The notes under the pieces: generated by a model
What the model was told of the DNA's origin: nothing
Databases searched by the model: none
Seen by the model: the letters and a program-made list of their open reading frames with translations, nothing else
Shown here: in pieces, positions 7,926 to 17,162 of the stretch
Position numbering within the stretch: position 1 is the first letter of the stretch
Layout of the letters: each line of letters starts with the position of its first letter
Position numbers and translations under genes: made by a program
Assembly (NCBI RefSeq): GCF_003268855.1
Contig: NZ_QLSZ01000002.1
Location: 1 to 64,000 of the forward strand
Source: Flavobacterium aciduliphilum
GTDB lineage: Bacteria > Bacteroidota > Bacteroidia > Flavobacteriales > Flavobacteriaceae
DNA: 64,000 nucleotides
Reading direction: 5' to 3'

Positions 7926-8051
7926 TTCAAAGATATGAGTGTGGGTTTGTTTGTTGGACAAATGGTTGCTTTAATAATTTTAACATTAATCATATATTTT
8001 GTTTTCAGATTTTATAAAAAAATTATAAATTATTTTTCTAAAAAATCTTAA
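7914..8051 (+). CDS. Small single-span membrane protein (unit 3)
   Basis: A 45-aa peptide is read from the ATG at 7914 (MEKIFKDMSVGLFVGQM), with one hydrophobic span (VALIILTLIIYFVF) and a basic end (RFYKKIINYFSKKS). The reading frame is open upstream to 7812 because the tail fragment in front has lost its stop, so a 79-aa fusion is formally possible. I prefer the 7914 start because it aligns with the start positions in units 1 and 2, right after the tail. Confidence 0.5.
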   Translation: MEKIFKDMSVGLFVGQMVALIILTLIIYFVFRFYKKIINYFSKKS

Positions 8052-8061
8052 AAGGAATTAA

Positions 8062-8095
8062 TAAGCCGCCTCATATAATTGGGGCGGTTATTAAA
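8062..8095. terminator. Imperfect hairpin between converging genes
   Basis: CCGCC and GGCGG arms with flanking TAA/TTA pairing form a hairpin between the small membrane gene (plus) and the oxidoreductase (minus). The T tract is weak, so this is a possible bidirectional terminator only. Confidence 0.4.
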
Positions 8096-8174
8096 GTAAT
8101 TTGAAATTATATAATTTTACTATTGAAAAAATATTGACTTTATTCACAATTTCTCAAAAATAGTTAATGGATTT

Positions 8175-9386
8175 TTACATTGCTTGTGAAATAAGAAACC
8201 CTCCAGTCCAAGCATTTTGAAAATTAAATCCCCCAGTAAGGGCATCAATATTTAGGATTTCTCCTGCAAAGTATAAGTTTTGATGCAGCTTGCTTTCCAT
8301 GGTTTTGAAATGGATTTCTTTTAAATCAATTCCTCCAGCCGTAACAAATTCTTCTTTGAATGTACTTTTACCTTCCACTTGAAATTCGCTTTGTGTTAGT
8401 TGTTGTGCTAAATTTTGAAGTTGTTTTTTCGACAAATCTGCCCATTTGGTTTCTTTAGCAATTTCAGAAGCGACAACTAAACTTTCCCACAAGCGTTGTG
8501 TAAGATTGAAAGGAGAATATTTTGAAACGATTTTTTTTGCATGTTCTAATTTGAGGTTTTTCAGAACGTTTTCGGTATCCTCAAGGGTTTCTTCTATCAA
8601 CCAATTTACTCGAATCACAAATTGATATTTTTTTTCGGCCAATAATCGAGCTCCCCAAGCGGATAGTCGCAGAATTCCAGGGCCACTCAGTCCCCAATGT
8701 GTAATCAATAGAGGACCTGTGGCAGAAAGTTTAGTTTCTTTTACAGCTACTTGAGCAAAAGATGAAATGCCCATTAAATCTTTAAGGCGTTTGTCATTGA
8801 TATTAAACGTAAAGAGAGAGGGCACTGGTGGAATAATCGTGTGTCCTAAATTTGACAGGACCTCCCAAATTTTAAGATTACTACCTGTTGTTACTACCAA
8901 TTTATCACATACAAATTGATGCGTATTGGTTTCTATTTTCCAATACAAATCGGCTTTGTAAATCGATTGTACACTTTGTGAAGTGAGTAGGGTAATACCT
9001 AGTTTTTTAGTTGCTGCAAGAAAACAATCAATAATAGTTTGCGAACTGTTAGATGAGGGAAACATTCTTCCATCATCTTCTATTTTAAGCGAAACGCCAT
9101 GTTCTTCAAACCATGCCACTGTATCGCCAGAACAAAATTGATGAAAAGGTCCTCTAAGTTCTTTTTCGCCTCGGGGATAAAATTTAACCAATTCATTCGG
9201 AACAAAGCATGCATGTGTTACATTACAACGACCCCCTCCAGAAACTCTGACTTTTGATAGGACCTCTTTGCCTCTTTCGAGAATGGCAACTTTGAGCTTT
9301 GGATTTTTTTCTACAATGTTTATTGCGGAAAAAAATCCAGCTGCCCCACCACCAACAATGATGACATCAAATGTGGAATCCATCAT
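8175..9386 (-). CDS. BaiN/HI0933-family FAD-dependent oxidoreductase
   Basis: This 403-aa cytoplasmic flavoprotein has the N-terminal Rossmann FAD motif VIIVGGGAAGFFSA and the family motifs RVSGGGRCNVTH, FPSSNSSQTI and, at the C-terminus, FAGEILNIDALTGGFNFQNAWTGG split across the FAD-closing region. These are characteristic of the HI0933/YhiN group, annotated as NAD(P)/FAD-dependent oxidoreductases; the physiological substrate is not established. A second Met directly follows the first (9383), and either could start. It lies 14 bp behind the GH13 gene on the same strand, so it may be read through from the amylase operon, but nothing links it to sugar metabolism. Confidence 0.85.
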   Translation of the reverse strand: MMDSTFDVIIVGGGAAGFFSAINIVEKNPKLKVAILERGKEVLSKVRVSGGGRCNVTHACFVPNELVKFYPRGEKELRGPFHQFCSGDTVAWFEEHGVSLKIEDDGRMFPSSNSSQTIIDCFLAATKKLGITLLTSQSVQSIYKADLYWKIETNTHQFVCDKLVVTTGSNLKIWEVLSNLGHTIIPPVPSLFTFNINDKRLKDLMGISSFAQVAVKETKLSATGPLLITHWGLSGPGILRLSAWGARLLAEKKYQFVIRVNWLIEETLEDTENVLKNLKLEHAKKIVSKYSPFNLTQRLWESLVVASEIAKETKWADLSKKQLQNLAQQLTQSEFQVEGKSTFKEEFVTAGGIDLKEIHFKTMESKLHQNLYFAGEILNIDALTGGFNFQNAWTGGFLISQAM

Positions 9387-9400
9387 GGTTGGATGTTGTT

Positions 9401-10747
9401 TTATTGTTTAAGTAAAATATGATATTCCCATGGGGCATATTCTAATTTAGCATCTTTTTTAAAGCTTAGTTTTTTGCCTGTCATGTAGTCAATAAAAGTT
9501 CCTTCAATAGGGATGGTAACAGCTAATTTTTCACTTGATAAATTAGCAATATAAAGTACTTTTTTATGATCTCGTTCTCTCTCAAAAGCTAAAAATTGTT
9601 CGTCTGCCGTCGTGTTTAAACGTCGGTAAGAGGCAGCGTCTTTACCTCCATTCAAAGCAGGATTTGAGTTTTTTAAAGCGCCTAATTTTTCATAAATAGG
9701 AAACATTTTTCCTTTAGCGTGTGTAATTTGATCTTTCACAAAAAATTTCAATCGTCTGTTGAAATCGTATTCTTGACCGTTATATATTAAAGGCATACCA
9801 GGTGTGAGATAAGTCAAGGCTGCGAAAGCTTCAACAGCATTTCCTAGACGTTCATATTCGGTACCATTCCATGAATTTTCATCATGATTTGAGGTGAAAT
9901 TCATCGTGATATCTTCAGGAGAAAATTTGTTTATTCGATTGTTCATATAAGAATCAATATCTAAAACGGTTTTTTTGCCTTGTGCTATTCCGTTCATTAA
10001 ATGATGAAACTCCCAACCATAGCACATGTCAAAGGCTTTTTCCATTAAATCAGGTTGTTCCGCTTCCATCAATTTAAAAATAGGTTTTATTTTTCCTAAT
10101 TGTTCAAAAGCGTCATTCCAAAAATCAACAGGAACTTCCATCGCCACATCGCATCGGAAGCCATCAATATGGGCTGTTTTTAACCAATATGCCATGTCAT
10201 CAATCATGGCTTTTCTCATGTCAGGATTGTTGTAATTTAATTTAACTACATCGGTCCAGTCAAATGGAGAAACCATAGCTCCATTTTTATCAGTGGTGTA
10301 ATAGTCGGGATGATTTCGTACCCATTCGTGATCCCATGCAGTATGATTAGCAACCCAATCTAAGATAACATACATACCATTATCGTGTGCTTTTTTTACC
10401 AAATTTTTGAAATCAGATAAGGTTCCAAATTCTGGATTAATACCCCTGTAATCTTTAACAGAGTAATAACTTCCCAAGCCTTCTTTTCTACGCTCTACAC
10501 CAATAGGATGAACGGGCATAATCCAAAGAATTTTTACGCCTAATTTTTTTAATTGCGGGATGTCTTTTGCAAAGGCATTAAACGTTCCTTCAGGAGAATA
10601 CTGACGAATATTTGCCTCATAAATAACCGCATTTTCCATCATTTTATCTGAAACTGGGGGAAGTGCAATTTCTTTTGTAACAGTTTGTTTTTGAGCGTTA
10701 ATTCCCATGGAAGCAACACACAAGGCAACTAAAATAATCTTTTTCAT
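9401..10747 (-). CDS. GH13 alpha-amylase family enzyme, exported
   Basis: This 448-aa enzyme has a signal peptide (to about residue 18, MGINA-Q). GH13 regions are visible: DWVANHT (region I), IDGFRCD with nucleophile D200 (region II), LMEAEQPD with acid/base E230 or E228 (region III) and TSNHDEN with D289 (region IV). It lacks any N-terminal starch-binding module and is shorter than typical alpha-amylases, fitting a periplasmic maltodextrin-acting enzyme. It lies last in a four-gene GH cluster: its start is 1 bp after the stop of the preceding GH13 gene, implying translational coupling. Precise linkage specificity cannot be read from the sequence. Confidence 0.88.
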   Translation of the reverse strand: MKKIILVALCVASMGINAQKQTVTKEIALPPVSDKMMENAVIYEANIRQYSPEGTFNAFAKDIPQLKKLGVKILWIMPVHPIGVERRKEGLGSYYSVKDYRGINPEFGTLSDFKNLVKKAHDNGMYVILDWVANHTAWDHEWVRNHPDYYTTDKNGAMVSPFDWTDVVKLNYNNPDMRKAMIDDMAYWLKTAHIDGFRCDVAMEVPVDFWNDAFEQLGKIKPIFKLMEAEQPDLMEKAFDMCYGWEFHHLMNGIAQGKKTVLDIDSYMNNRINKFSPEDITMNFTSNHDENSWNGTEYERLGNAVEAFAALTYLTPGMPLIYNGQEYDFNRRLKFFVKDQITHAKGKMFPIYEKLGALKNSNPALNGGKDAASYRRLNTTADEQFLAFERERDHKKVLYIANLSSEKLAVTIPIEGTFIDYMTGKKLSFKKDAKLEYAPWEYHILLKQ

Positions 10748-10748
10748 G

Positions 10749-12407
10749 TTATTGTATTTTTTCTATTAATAATAGGGTGTAAGGGGTGTCAAATTGTATT
10801 TTTTGTTTTGAAACAACACTAGTTTTTCCAGAATAGGCATCTCTCACTTTGGTGCCATCCTTGAATATAGTTTCTACCGAAATTTCTTTTTTTCCTTTAG
10901 GTAAGTCTAATCCCACGAGAACAGCGTCTGTAAACTGATCGTGGGTAAAGGTACGACTAAAAACATAAGGTATATTGGTTGTTTTTTTATGTTCGCCTGC
11001 ACCAATAGCAGGATGGTTTTTTCTAAAAGTACTTAATTTTTGCCAATGAGTTTCAAGTTCTTTTGTCTTTGTGTTATTTTTGAGATCATCCCAATTCATA
11101 TTCGAACGCAGGGTAGCATCACCTTGAGTACCTTCAATGACCAATGAACGACCACTTTCGTCACCATAATAAGTTTGAGAAATCCCAGGCGCCAGTAATA
11201 ACTTTATAGCACTTTCATAGGTTTTCTCTCTTTTTTTATCAAAGGGGTTGCTATCGTCGTGTGAGGAGATATAGTTCATCACAGTGTTTCCAGAAATGTC
11301 TTTATGTAAAATAGTGGAATATTTAGAAAATAAATCGTCATAACTCATGGTAGCATCCCACGGAAAACCAAAGTTAATTAGGCCTGTAAACCCGTTTTCA
11401 AAATAGTTAACCTTTTTATCACCAAAATCATAGAATTTTTTTCCTGAAATGTTGTATCCATATACTTCGCCTACAGTAAAAAAGGGATTGTTATCTAGAA
11501 CTTTTTTTGGATTATTTTTTTTGTATTCGGCAAAAGCAGCTTCGCAAACTTTCCTAAAATCGGCCCAAACATCCTCTGTAACATGTTTGGCAGTATCTAC
11601 TCGATACCCATCAATGCCATATTCTGTAATATAATCTGAAAGCCATTTCATAATGTAATATTTTGGAGCTCTGGGATAGCCAGTTTTTTGAAAAAAACGA
11701 TTCAAACTAGCTATTTCTTTTTCATAACGTCCTTCCTTTTTCCATTTTTCAATTAAAAAAGGGGGCAAATCTACATTTTCATTACTTTCTGTTTTTACGT
11801 CCGGTAGGTTTTCTACTAGCGTACATGAAATATAATTGTCATACGAGTTGTACGTGCATTTAGGAGACGTCCGGACCCAATCACTTGGATATACAGAATC
11901 TTCTGGTGTTACAGGCCCCGTGTGGTTAATCACGGCATCTAGCATGATGCGAATGCCTTTGGCATGTGCTTTCTGAACCAACTCAGCTAAATCTTTTTTG
12001 GTTCCAAAACTTGGGTCAATTGCACTCCAATCTCGAGTCCAATAGCCATGAAATCCATAAGTAAACCCAGTGCCTTCATCAACGCCATCATGAATTTGTT
12101 CTACAATAGGGGTCAACCAAATCACGGTTGTTCCCAATTTGTCAAAATATCCTTCATCCATTTTTTGAATGATGCCACGTAAGTCACCGCCTTCAAAACC
12201 TCGGAGTTTTCCAGTTTCTTTAGTTCTATTAAAAGTATGGTCATTCGTTTTGTCACCATTATTAAATCGATCTGTTACGATAAAATATACATTAGCGTTT
12301 TCCCAAACAAACGGTACTTTTATAGGAGCAATATTTTTCTTTTGCGCTAATGAATTTATGCCAATGTGTAAGGTAACAAGTACAAGTAAGTTTAATTTTT
12401 TGAGCAT
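10749..12407 (-). CDS. GH13 alpha-amylase family enzyme (MalS-like), exported
   Basis: This 552-aa protein has a signal peptide ending near SLAQ (about residue 21). GH13 motifs: DAVINHTG, YGIDGYRVDTAKH with nucleophile D271, FFTVGEVYGYN with acid/base E314, and SSHDDSN with D384. The early YFIVTDRFNNGD and FEGGDLRGI segments are typical of secreted maltodextrin-cleaving alpha-amylases. An insertion with cysteines lies between regions I and II (about 165-245), as in periplasmic MalS-like enzymes. The gene starts 3 bp after the GH31 stop and ends 1 bp before the next GH13 start. Likely role: hydrolysis of imported maltodextrins in the periplasm. Confidence 0.88.
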   Translation of the reverse strand: MLKKLNLLVLVTLHIGINSLAQKKNIAPIKVPFVWENANVYFIVTDRFNNGDKTNDHTFNRTKETGKLRGFEGGDLRGIIQKMDEGYFDKLGTTVIWLTPIVEQIHDGVDEGTGFTYGFHGYWTRDWSAIDPSFGTKKDLAELVQKAHAKGIRIMLDAVINHTGPVTPEDSVYPSDWVRTSPKCTYNSYDNYISCTLVENLPDVKTESNENVDLPPFLIEKWKKEGRYEKEIASLNRFFQKTGYPRAPKYYIMKWLSDYITEYGIDGYRVDTAKHVTEDVWADFRKVCEAAFAEYKKNNPKKVLDNNPFFTVGEVYGYNISGKKFYDFGDKKVNYFENGFTGLINFGFPWDATMSYDDLFSKYSTILHKDISGNTVMNYISSHDDSNPFDKKREKTYESAIKLLLAPGISQTYYGDESGRSLVIEGTQGDATLRSNMNWDDLKNNTKTKELETHWQKLSTFRKNHPAIGAGEHKKTTNIPYVFSRTFTHDQFTDAVLVGLDLPKGKKEISVETIFKDGTKVRDAYSGKTSVVSKQKIQFDTPYTLLLIEKIQ

Positions 12408-12410
12408 AAT

Positions 12411-14780
12411 TTAATATTCAATTTTTATTTCTGGATATGTTCCTTTTTCCCATGTTACTGGAATCACTATCGGATTTTGGAAGGTCTTATAAATTTGTTC
12501 TTTACCATTAACCCATATCTTTTTGGGTTCGATATTATGAATAATTAGGTTTACAACTTTATTTATGGAATAATATTTTTTACCCACTTGATTGTAAAAA
12601 TTGATTTTTAATTCCTTGCCTTGTAAATGGCTGTTGAAGGTTAGCAGTTCATAATTTTCTTTTTCATAAGCGTTTGGCGTAGTTCCATCGTCTTGGTACA
12701 ATTTTCCATCAGAAAAAGAAACGGTTTTGTCAAAATAATAATGTAAATCAAACGTGTCTAAACTGTATTCGCTAGAGTTTTGAATGGTTTTTATCATGGG
12801 AATAAAACTTCCACCACGAACGAATACGGGAATATAATCTTGGTGTACTTCAATAGTTTCAATAGAGTTTTTTTGATATTCTTTATCTGTGTTAAAATCG
12901 AACCAATTAGTAGTGTCGTCTGGAAATTGTATAGTCGTTTCAGTTACATTAGGATGGGTTATAGGTTTTATTAAAAAGTTATTTCCCCAATAGTATTGAT
13001 CCGACTTAATGTCATTTTGCAGAGGATTTGATTCGCTTTTTACATAAAAAGGTTGCATCAACGCTTCGCCTGTTTGGTTGTTATTAAACGCCAATGTGTA
13101 ATTATACGGTAAAAGTTGATACCGTAACTCAACTTGTTTTTTTGCTTTTTCTTTTGTTACAATGTCTTTGTAAGCTACTTCTGAAGCCACTTCTTCTTGA
13201 GCATGAGGACGGAAAATAGGTGTAAAAACTCCGTATTGTAACCAACGAAGGTACAATTCGTTATCAAAATAATCTCCGGCAAAACCTCCCAAGTCGGAGT
13301 GCATGTAGGCCATTCCTTGCATGCCCATCTGTACAGCGATGCCCACTTGACTTTGCAATCCTCCCCAACTACGGCTTACATCGCCACTCCATGGAATCAT
13401 GCCGTAGCGCTGACTTCCAGAATAGCCCGCGCGCATTAAAATAAAGGGACGTTGATTCGGAAAATCTTTTTTATAACCTTCAGCAATCAATTTAGCCCAT
13501 TGGTGTCCATAGATATTATGAACTTGGTCTGCAGATCCTCCAGCTGTTCTTGCTGAAGAGGGGAAAACTTCGGGTTCTCCCAAATCACCCCATAGCCCTG
13601 TAATCCCTTGATTTAGTAGTCTTTTATAAACATTCCAAAACCAATCTTTTCCTTCAGGCTTGAAAAGGTCTACTATTCCTGTATTTCCAAAATAGAAATC
13701 CCATGTGGCTGGACTTCCATCAGCGTTAGTAGCTAAAGCTTTTTTTGACACTGTTTCTTCCCACTTGCTGGAAGAAGTTAAGATGAAAGGTTCGGTGATA
13801 AGAATCGGATTAATGTTTTTAGCTTTTAAATCCGAGATCATTTTGGCTGGGTCTGGAAAATTATCTTTATCCCAATCTAAATTTCCCATCGTACCTTTGA
13901 TTGTTTTACCAAACCAATATAAGTCTAAAATAAGCGCATCAACGGGGATGTTACTTTCTTTAAATTTCCGAATTGTTTTTTCTACTTCTTCTTGTGAATG
14001 ATATCCAAATCTTGATGAAAAATTACCAAATGCCCATCTTGGAGGCATCGGTTGTCTGCCTGTTAATTCGGTGTAATTTTTAACCAATTCATCTCCAACA
14101 ATAACTTGATAAGTCTTTCTGCCTGAAATGGTTTCATAAGTTAGGGTGTTGTTTTTTTTCGAATCTAAATCCAAATAGCCAATAGCAGGATTGTCAAAAT
14201 GGAGAGCATAATTATTTGATGAAATCACAAGGGGAATGCAAAAATTCATTAAATCGGCATCAGTCTCATAGCCATATCGTGCCCGATTGTAAAGTTGTAG
14301 TCGGTTACCACGTCGATTCATTTTTTCAAAAGCGCGCGCACCTCCTCCATACAAGTTTTCGGTAGAAGAAATATTAAATTCTATTGTTTCAAAACCGTCT
14401 TTTTTAACATAACCATTTTTTTCAGATAGCACTTCACTATCTGTATAGTAGTATGTTATTTTGAAAGGGTTTTTAGTAATTCTTACGCTGATGTTTTCAC
14501 TACTTAAAACGATATAATCTGAAAAATCTGCATATTTACTTTTATGTATTTTTTTTATTTCTGATGGATTAACCGTATGTGAATTGGGATTAAAAGATTC
14601 GCCATTGGGTACGAATGAGGTTTCAATGATATTATCTGATAAAGGTTTTATTAGATAGAAACCATCATTAGTTTTTATTTGTAACGTGTTTTTTTTCCAA
14701 GTATTTGAGACGTATTTTCGATTTGCATTTTGCGCCAATGAAAATGTTGTGATAAGTAATAGAAGTAAAAGTTTTTTCAT
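12411..14780 (-). CDS. GH31 alpha-glucosidase, exported
   Basis: This 789-aa protein has a signal peptide (MKKLLLLLLITTFSLA). The N-terminal beta-sandwich (about 30-240, with LYGGGARAFEKMNRRG) precedes a (beta/alpha)8 barrel. The catalytic nucleophile is D399 in GLWGDLGEPE and the acid/base is D467 in WSGDVSRSWGGL, both as known in GH31. C-terminal beta domains follow, with FVRGGSFIPM and LYQDDGTTPNAYE, typical of complete GH31 members. The enzyme should release glucose from non-reducing ends of maltooligosaccharides, in the periplasm or outer membrane. It is second in the GH cluster, 76 bp after the neopullulanase-type gene. Confidence 0.9.
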   Translation of the reverse strand: MKKLLLLLLITTFSLAQNANRKYVSNTWKKNTLQIKTNDGFYLIKPLSDNIIETSFVPNGESFNPNSHTVNPSEIKKIHKSKYADFSDYIVLSSENISVRITKNPFKITYYYTDSEVLSEKNGYVKKDGFETIEFNISSTENLYGGGARAFEKMNRRGNRLQLYNRARYGYETDADLMNFCIPLVISSNNYALHFDNPAIGYLDLDSKKNNTLTYETISGRKTYQVIVGDELVKNYTELTGRQPMPPRWAFGNFSSRFGYHSQEEVEKTIRKFKESNIPVDALILDLYWFGKTIKGTMGNLDWDKDNFPDPAKMISDLKAKNINPILITEPFILTSSSKWEETVSKKALATNADGSPATWDFYFGNTGIVDLFKPEGKDWFWNVYKRLLNQGITGLWGDLGEPEVFPSSARTAGGSADQVHNIYGHQWAKLIAEGYKKDFPNQRPFILMRAGYSGSQRYGMIPWSGDVSRSWGGLQSQVGIAVQMGMQGMAYMHSDLGGFAGDYFDNELYLRWLQYGVFTPIFRPHAQEEVASEVAYKDIVTKEKAKKQVELRYQLLPYNYTLAFNNNQTGEALMQPFYVKSESNPLQNDIKSDQYYWGNNFLIKPITHPNVTETTIQFPDDTTNWFDFNTDKEYQKNSIETIEVHQDYIPVFVRGGSFIPMIKTIQNSSEYSLDTFDLHYYFDKTVSFSDGKLYQDDGTTPNAYEKENYELLTFNSHLQGKELKINFYNQVGKKYYSINKVVNLIIHNIEPKKIWVNGKEQIYKTFQNPIVIPVTWEKGTYPEIKIEY

Positions 14781-14856
14781 TTTTTAATTAATCTCCCAAA
14801 ATCATATGACTGTAAATCATATTTTAGTTAAAATTTTCTGACTAAATGTTGTAATT

Positions 14857-16692
14857 CTATTTGTTTAATTCTAATATAAAAACCGATTTGCCTTCGATTT
14901 CTAAATCATTTTGTAGGTCAAATAACTTTTCAGATATAATATCTTTCCCGGTTTTATAATCTTTAATATTTTCATGAAATCGGTTTGTTTTTAGAATCTG
15001 TTTTTCTGAATTATTATTAATTACAACCATAACACTTTCATTTTGATTGTGTCTAAAGTAGACATAAACATTATTTTGTGGTACATAATGAGTAGTTTTT
15101 CCGCTGTGGATTACAGATTTTGACTTTCTCCAATTGAATAGTTTAGCTGTAAAATCGTGATATTTTTGCTGTTCAGCACTTCTTCCTGAAGCTGTAAATG
15201 CGTTATTCGCATCTCCATTCCAGCCTCCTGGAAAATCTCTACGAATATCACCATCCCCATTATTTTTATCACCAGCCATTCCGATTTCTGATCCATAATA
15301 AATTTGCGGAATACCACGAACAGTTGCAATCAGCGATAATGCCATTTGGTATTTTTTAAAATCGTTTTTATACAAGTTGTTTAGTCGATTGGTGTCGTGA
15401 TTTTCAAAGAAAACCAATATGTTGTTGATGTTTGGATATAGAAAGTCGTTATTGAAATTTTCATACACTTTAACCATTCCGTTTCTCCAATCTTGTTTAT
15501 CCTCATTGAAGGTGCCATTTGCAATAGCATCTTGTAATGTAAAATCCATAACACTAGGTAGGTAGGAATTAAAACTTTGAATAGCACCAATTCTGCTGTC
15601 TTTTTGCCAATAGGCCATTTGAGCTTGATCGTACATCCAAACTTCTCCAACAATATTAAAATTAGGGTATTCGTCTGTTATTGCTTTTGTCCATTTTGCA
15701 ATTGCATTTTTGTCATTATAGGAATATGTATCCACTCGAAACCCATCTAAATCAGCATATTCAATCCACCAAATGGCATTTTGCGTCAAGTAATTTAATA
15801 CTAGAGGATTCGATTGATTCAAGTCGGGCATTGATTTTACAAACCAGCCATCCATACACATTTTAGCATCTATTTTTGAGGCATTGGTATCGAATTGCGT
15901 CGTCATACGGTAATTGGTTTGTGCATAACCTGGGAATTGATGTATCCAATCATAAGTTGGTAAATCGTTCATCATCCAATGTTTGTAGCCCCAATGATTG
16001 GTAACATAATCCATGATGTTTTTCATGCCTCTTTTGTGCAATTCCATACTCAATCGAAGGTAGTCTTCGTTGTTTCCAAAACGGGAATCTATTGTATAAA
16101 CATCCGATTGACCATAGGTATGGTACGAGCCTCTGTCATCATTATCTTCACATAGTGGAGTAGGCCATACAGCTGTTGCGCCCAATTCTTTGATGTAATC
16201 TAAATGTTGAATGATTCCTTCTATATCGCCACCATGTCGTCCGTCTTTATCGCTTCTGTCTGCTTTCTCGATAGTTTCTTTTGTACTGTCATTATTAGGA
16301 TTTCCGTTTGCAAAACGATCGGACATTATAAGATAGATCATGTCGGAACTATCAAATCCTTTTCGTAAACGAGAATTGTCTCTTCTCGGTTTTATAGAAT
16401 AATTCCTAGTAAACGATTTGTTTTTGTTTTTAAAAGTGAAAATAAAATCTTGAGCGGCTACATTTTTTGTGTCTATAGTGACAAAGATGTAATTGGGGTT
16501 TTCCGTCTTTTGAATGCTTTTAATGATGATTCCGTTAGAAACACTTACGTCGTTTTGAGCAATGTTTTTACCATAAAACATGATTTGAACATCCGAAAGA
16601 TTCATGTCACTCCACCAAAATGGGGGCTCTACTTTGTCAATTTGTCCAAATGAAAAAGAAGAGATTAATAAAAAGAAGAAGATTTTTTTCAT
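14857..16692 (-). CDS. GH13 neopullulanase/cyclomaltodextrinase-type enzyme (SusA-like)
   Basis: This 611-aa protein has a signal peptide ending at SFGQ (about residue 17). An N-terminal Ig-like cyclomaltodextrinase domain (about 20-105, starting VEPPFWWSDM) precedes the barrel. GH13 motifs: DYVTNHWG, LDGFRVDTYSYND with nucleophile D321, FNIVGEVWMYD with acid/base E350, and FENHDTNRL with D433. A short C-terminal beta domain (about 530-611) completes the SusA-type layout. In Bacteroides SusA this enzyme is periplasmic and degrades imported maltooligosaccharides and cyclic dextrins; the same job is inferred here. It is the first gene of the four-gene GH cluster, and a degraded GxxExxY gene lies directly upstream. 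Confidence 0.9.
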   Translation of the reverse strand: MKKIFFFLLISSFSFGQIDKVEPPFWWSDMNLSDVQIMFYGKNIAQNDVSVSNGIIIKSIQKTENPNYIFVTIDTKNVAAQDFIFTFKNKNKSFTRNYSIKPRRDNSRLRKGFDSSDMIYLIMSDRFANGNPNNDSTKETIEKADRSDKDGRHGGDIEGIIQHLDYIKELGATAVWPTPLCEDNDDRGSYHTYGQSDVYTIDSRFGNNEDYLRLSMELHKRGMKNIMDYVTNHWGYKHWMMNDLPTYDWIHQFPGYAQTNYRMTTQFDTNASKIDAKMCMDGWFVKSMPDLNQSNPLVLNYLTQNAIWWIEYADLDGFRVDTYSYNDKNAIAKWTKAITDEYPNFNIVGEVWMYDQAQMAYWQKDSRIGAIQSFNSYLPSVMDFTLQDAIANGTFNEDKQDWRNGMVKVYENFNNDFLYPNINNILVFFENHDTNRLNNLYKNDFKKYQMALSLIATVRGIPQIYYGSEIGMAGDKNNGDGDIRRDFPGGWNGDANNAFTASGRSAEQQKYHDFTAKLFNWRKSKSVIHSGKTTHYVPQNNVYVYFRHNQNESVMVVINNNSEKQILKTNRFHENIKDYKTGKDIISEKLFDLQNDLEIEGKSVFILELNK

Positions 16693-16702
16693 TGGTTAAC
16701 CC

Positions 16703-16715
16703 TTAAGGTATTAAG
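16703..16715 (+). repeat. 13-bp direct repeat flanking the GxxExxY pseudogene (copy 1)
   Basis: TTAAGGTATTAAG here is identical to 17163-17175, on the other side of the pseudogene, and is inverted at 17200-17212. Confidence 0.6.
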
Positions 16716-16726
16716 TTTAATTAAGA

Positions 16727-17143
16727 TTACTCATCGTCAAGCATTTTGTAAAATTCATTTATAAAAGGTTTGGCAGACTTTGTTATGTTATTTGTTTTAA
16801 AATTAATTATCAAACCTTGAGGTCTTCTTAATAATTTCATATAGATAAAAGTTGAGCTTCATGAATTGGTAAAATACTTTCAACGGTTTTTAATTCAACA
16901 ACAACGCAATCGTTTACTAATAAATCTAATCTTAAATCAGTTTCTGTTTTTAAATCGTAGTAATCAATCTTTACAGTTAGTTGTTGTTTTACATCATAGC
17001 CATTTCTTTCTAATTCATATTTTAAACATTCTTCATAAATGCTTTCCAACAAACCGATACCAAGTTCTTTATGAAGTTTAATAGCAAATCTAATTATTTC
17101 ATAGGATAATTGTGTACTCTTTTTTGATCAAAGTTATTTTCAT
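16727..17143 (-). pseudogene. Degraded GxxExxY protein (PD-(D/E)XK nuclease superfamily type)
   Basis: The central part (16837-17052) reads LLESIYEECLKYELERNGYDV and LDLLVNDCVVVELKTVESI, the hallmark GxxExxY family segments (LG-x-G-LLESIYEE and the E-x-K catalytic strand). Upstream, another frame reads STQLSYEIIRFAIKLHKELGIG, with an in-frame stop just before it; a change in the A-run at about 17121 would restore the ATG at 17143. Downstream, the frame stops at HEAQLLSI, but the next frame continues MKLLRRPQGLIINFKTNNI...FYKMLDDE to a TAA at 16727. Two indels therefore break the gene. The family's function is unknown; members are often solitary between unrelated operons. Confidence 0.75.
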
Positions 17144-17162
17144 TAAAGACTATATTATAGAT

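Noticed and set aside
7812-8051. 79-aa fusion protein as a real gene
   Set aside because: Its first 34 residues are the end of a frameshifted tail copy; the peptide from 7914 fits the pattern of the other two units better.
16866-17081. 71-aa plus-strand frame over the GxxExxY relic
   Set aside because: It is antisense to the conserved GxxExxY motifs and has no features of its own.
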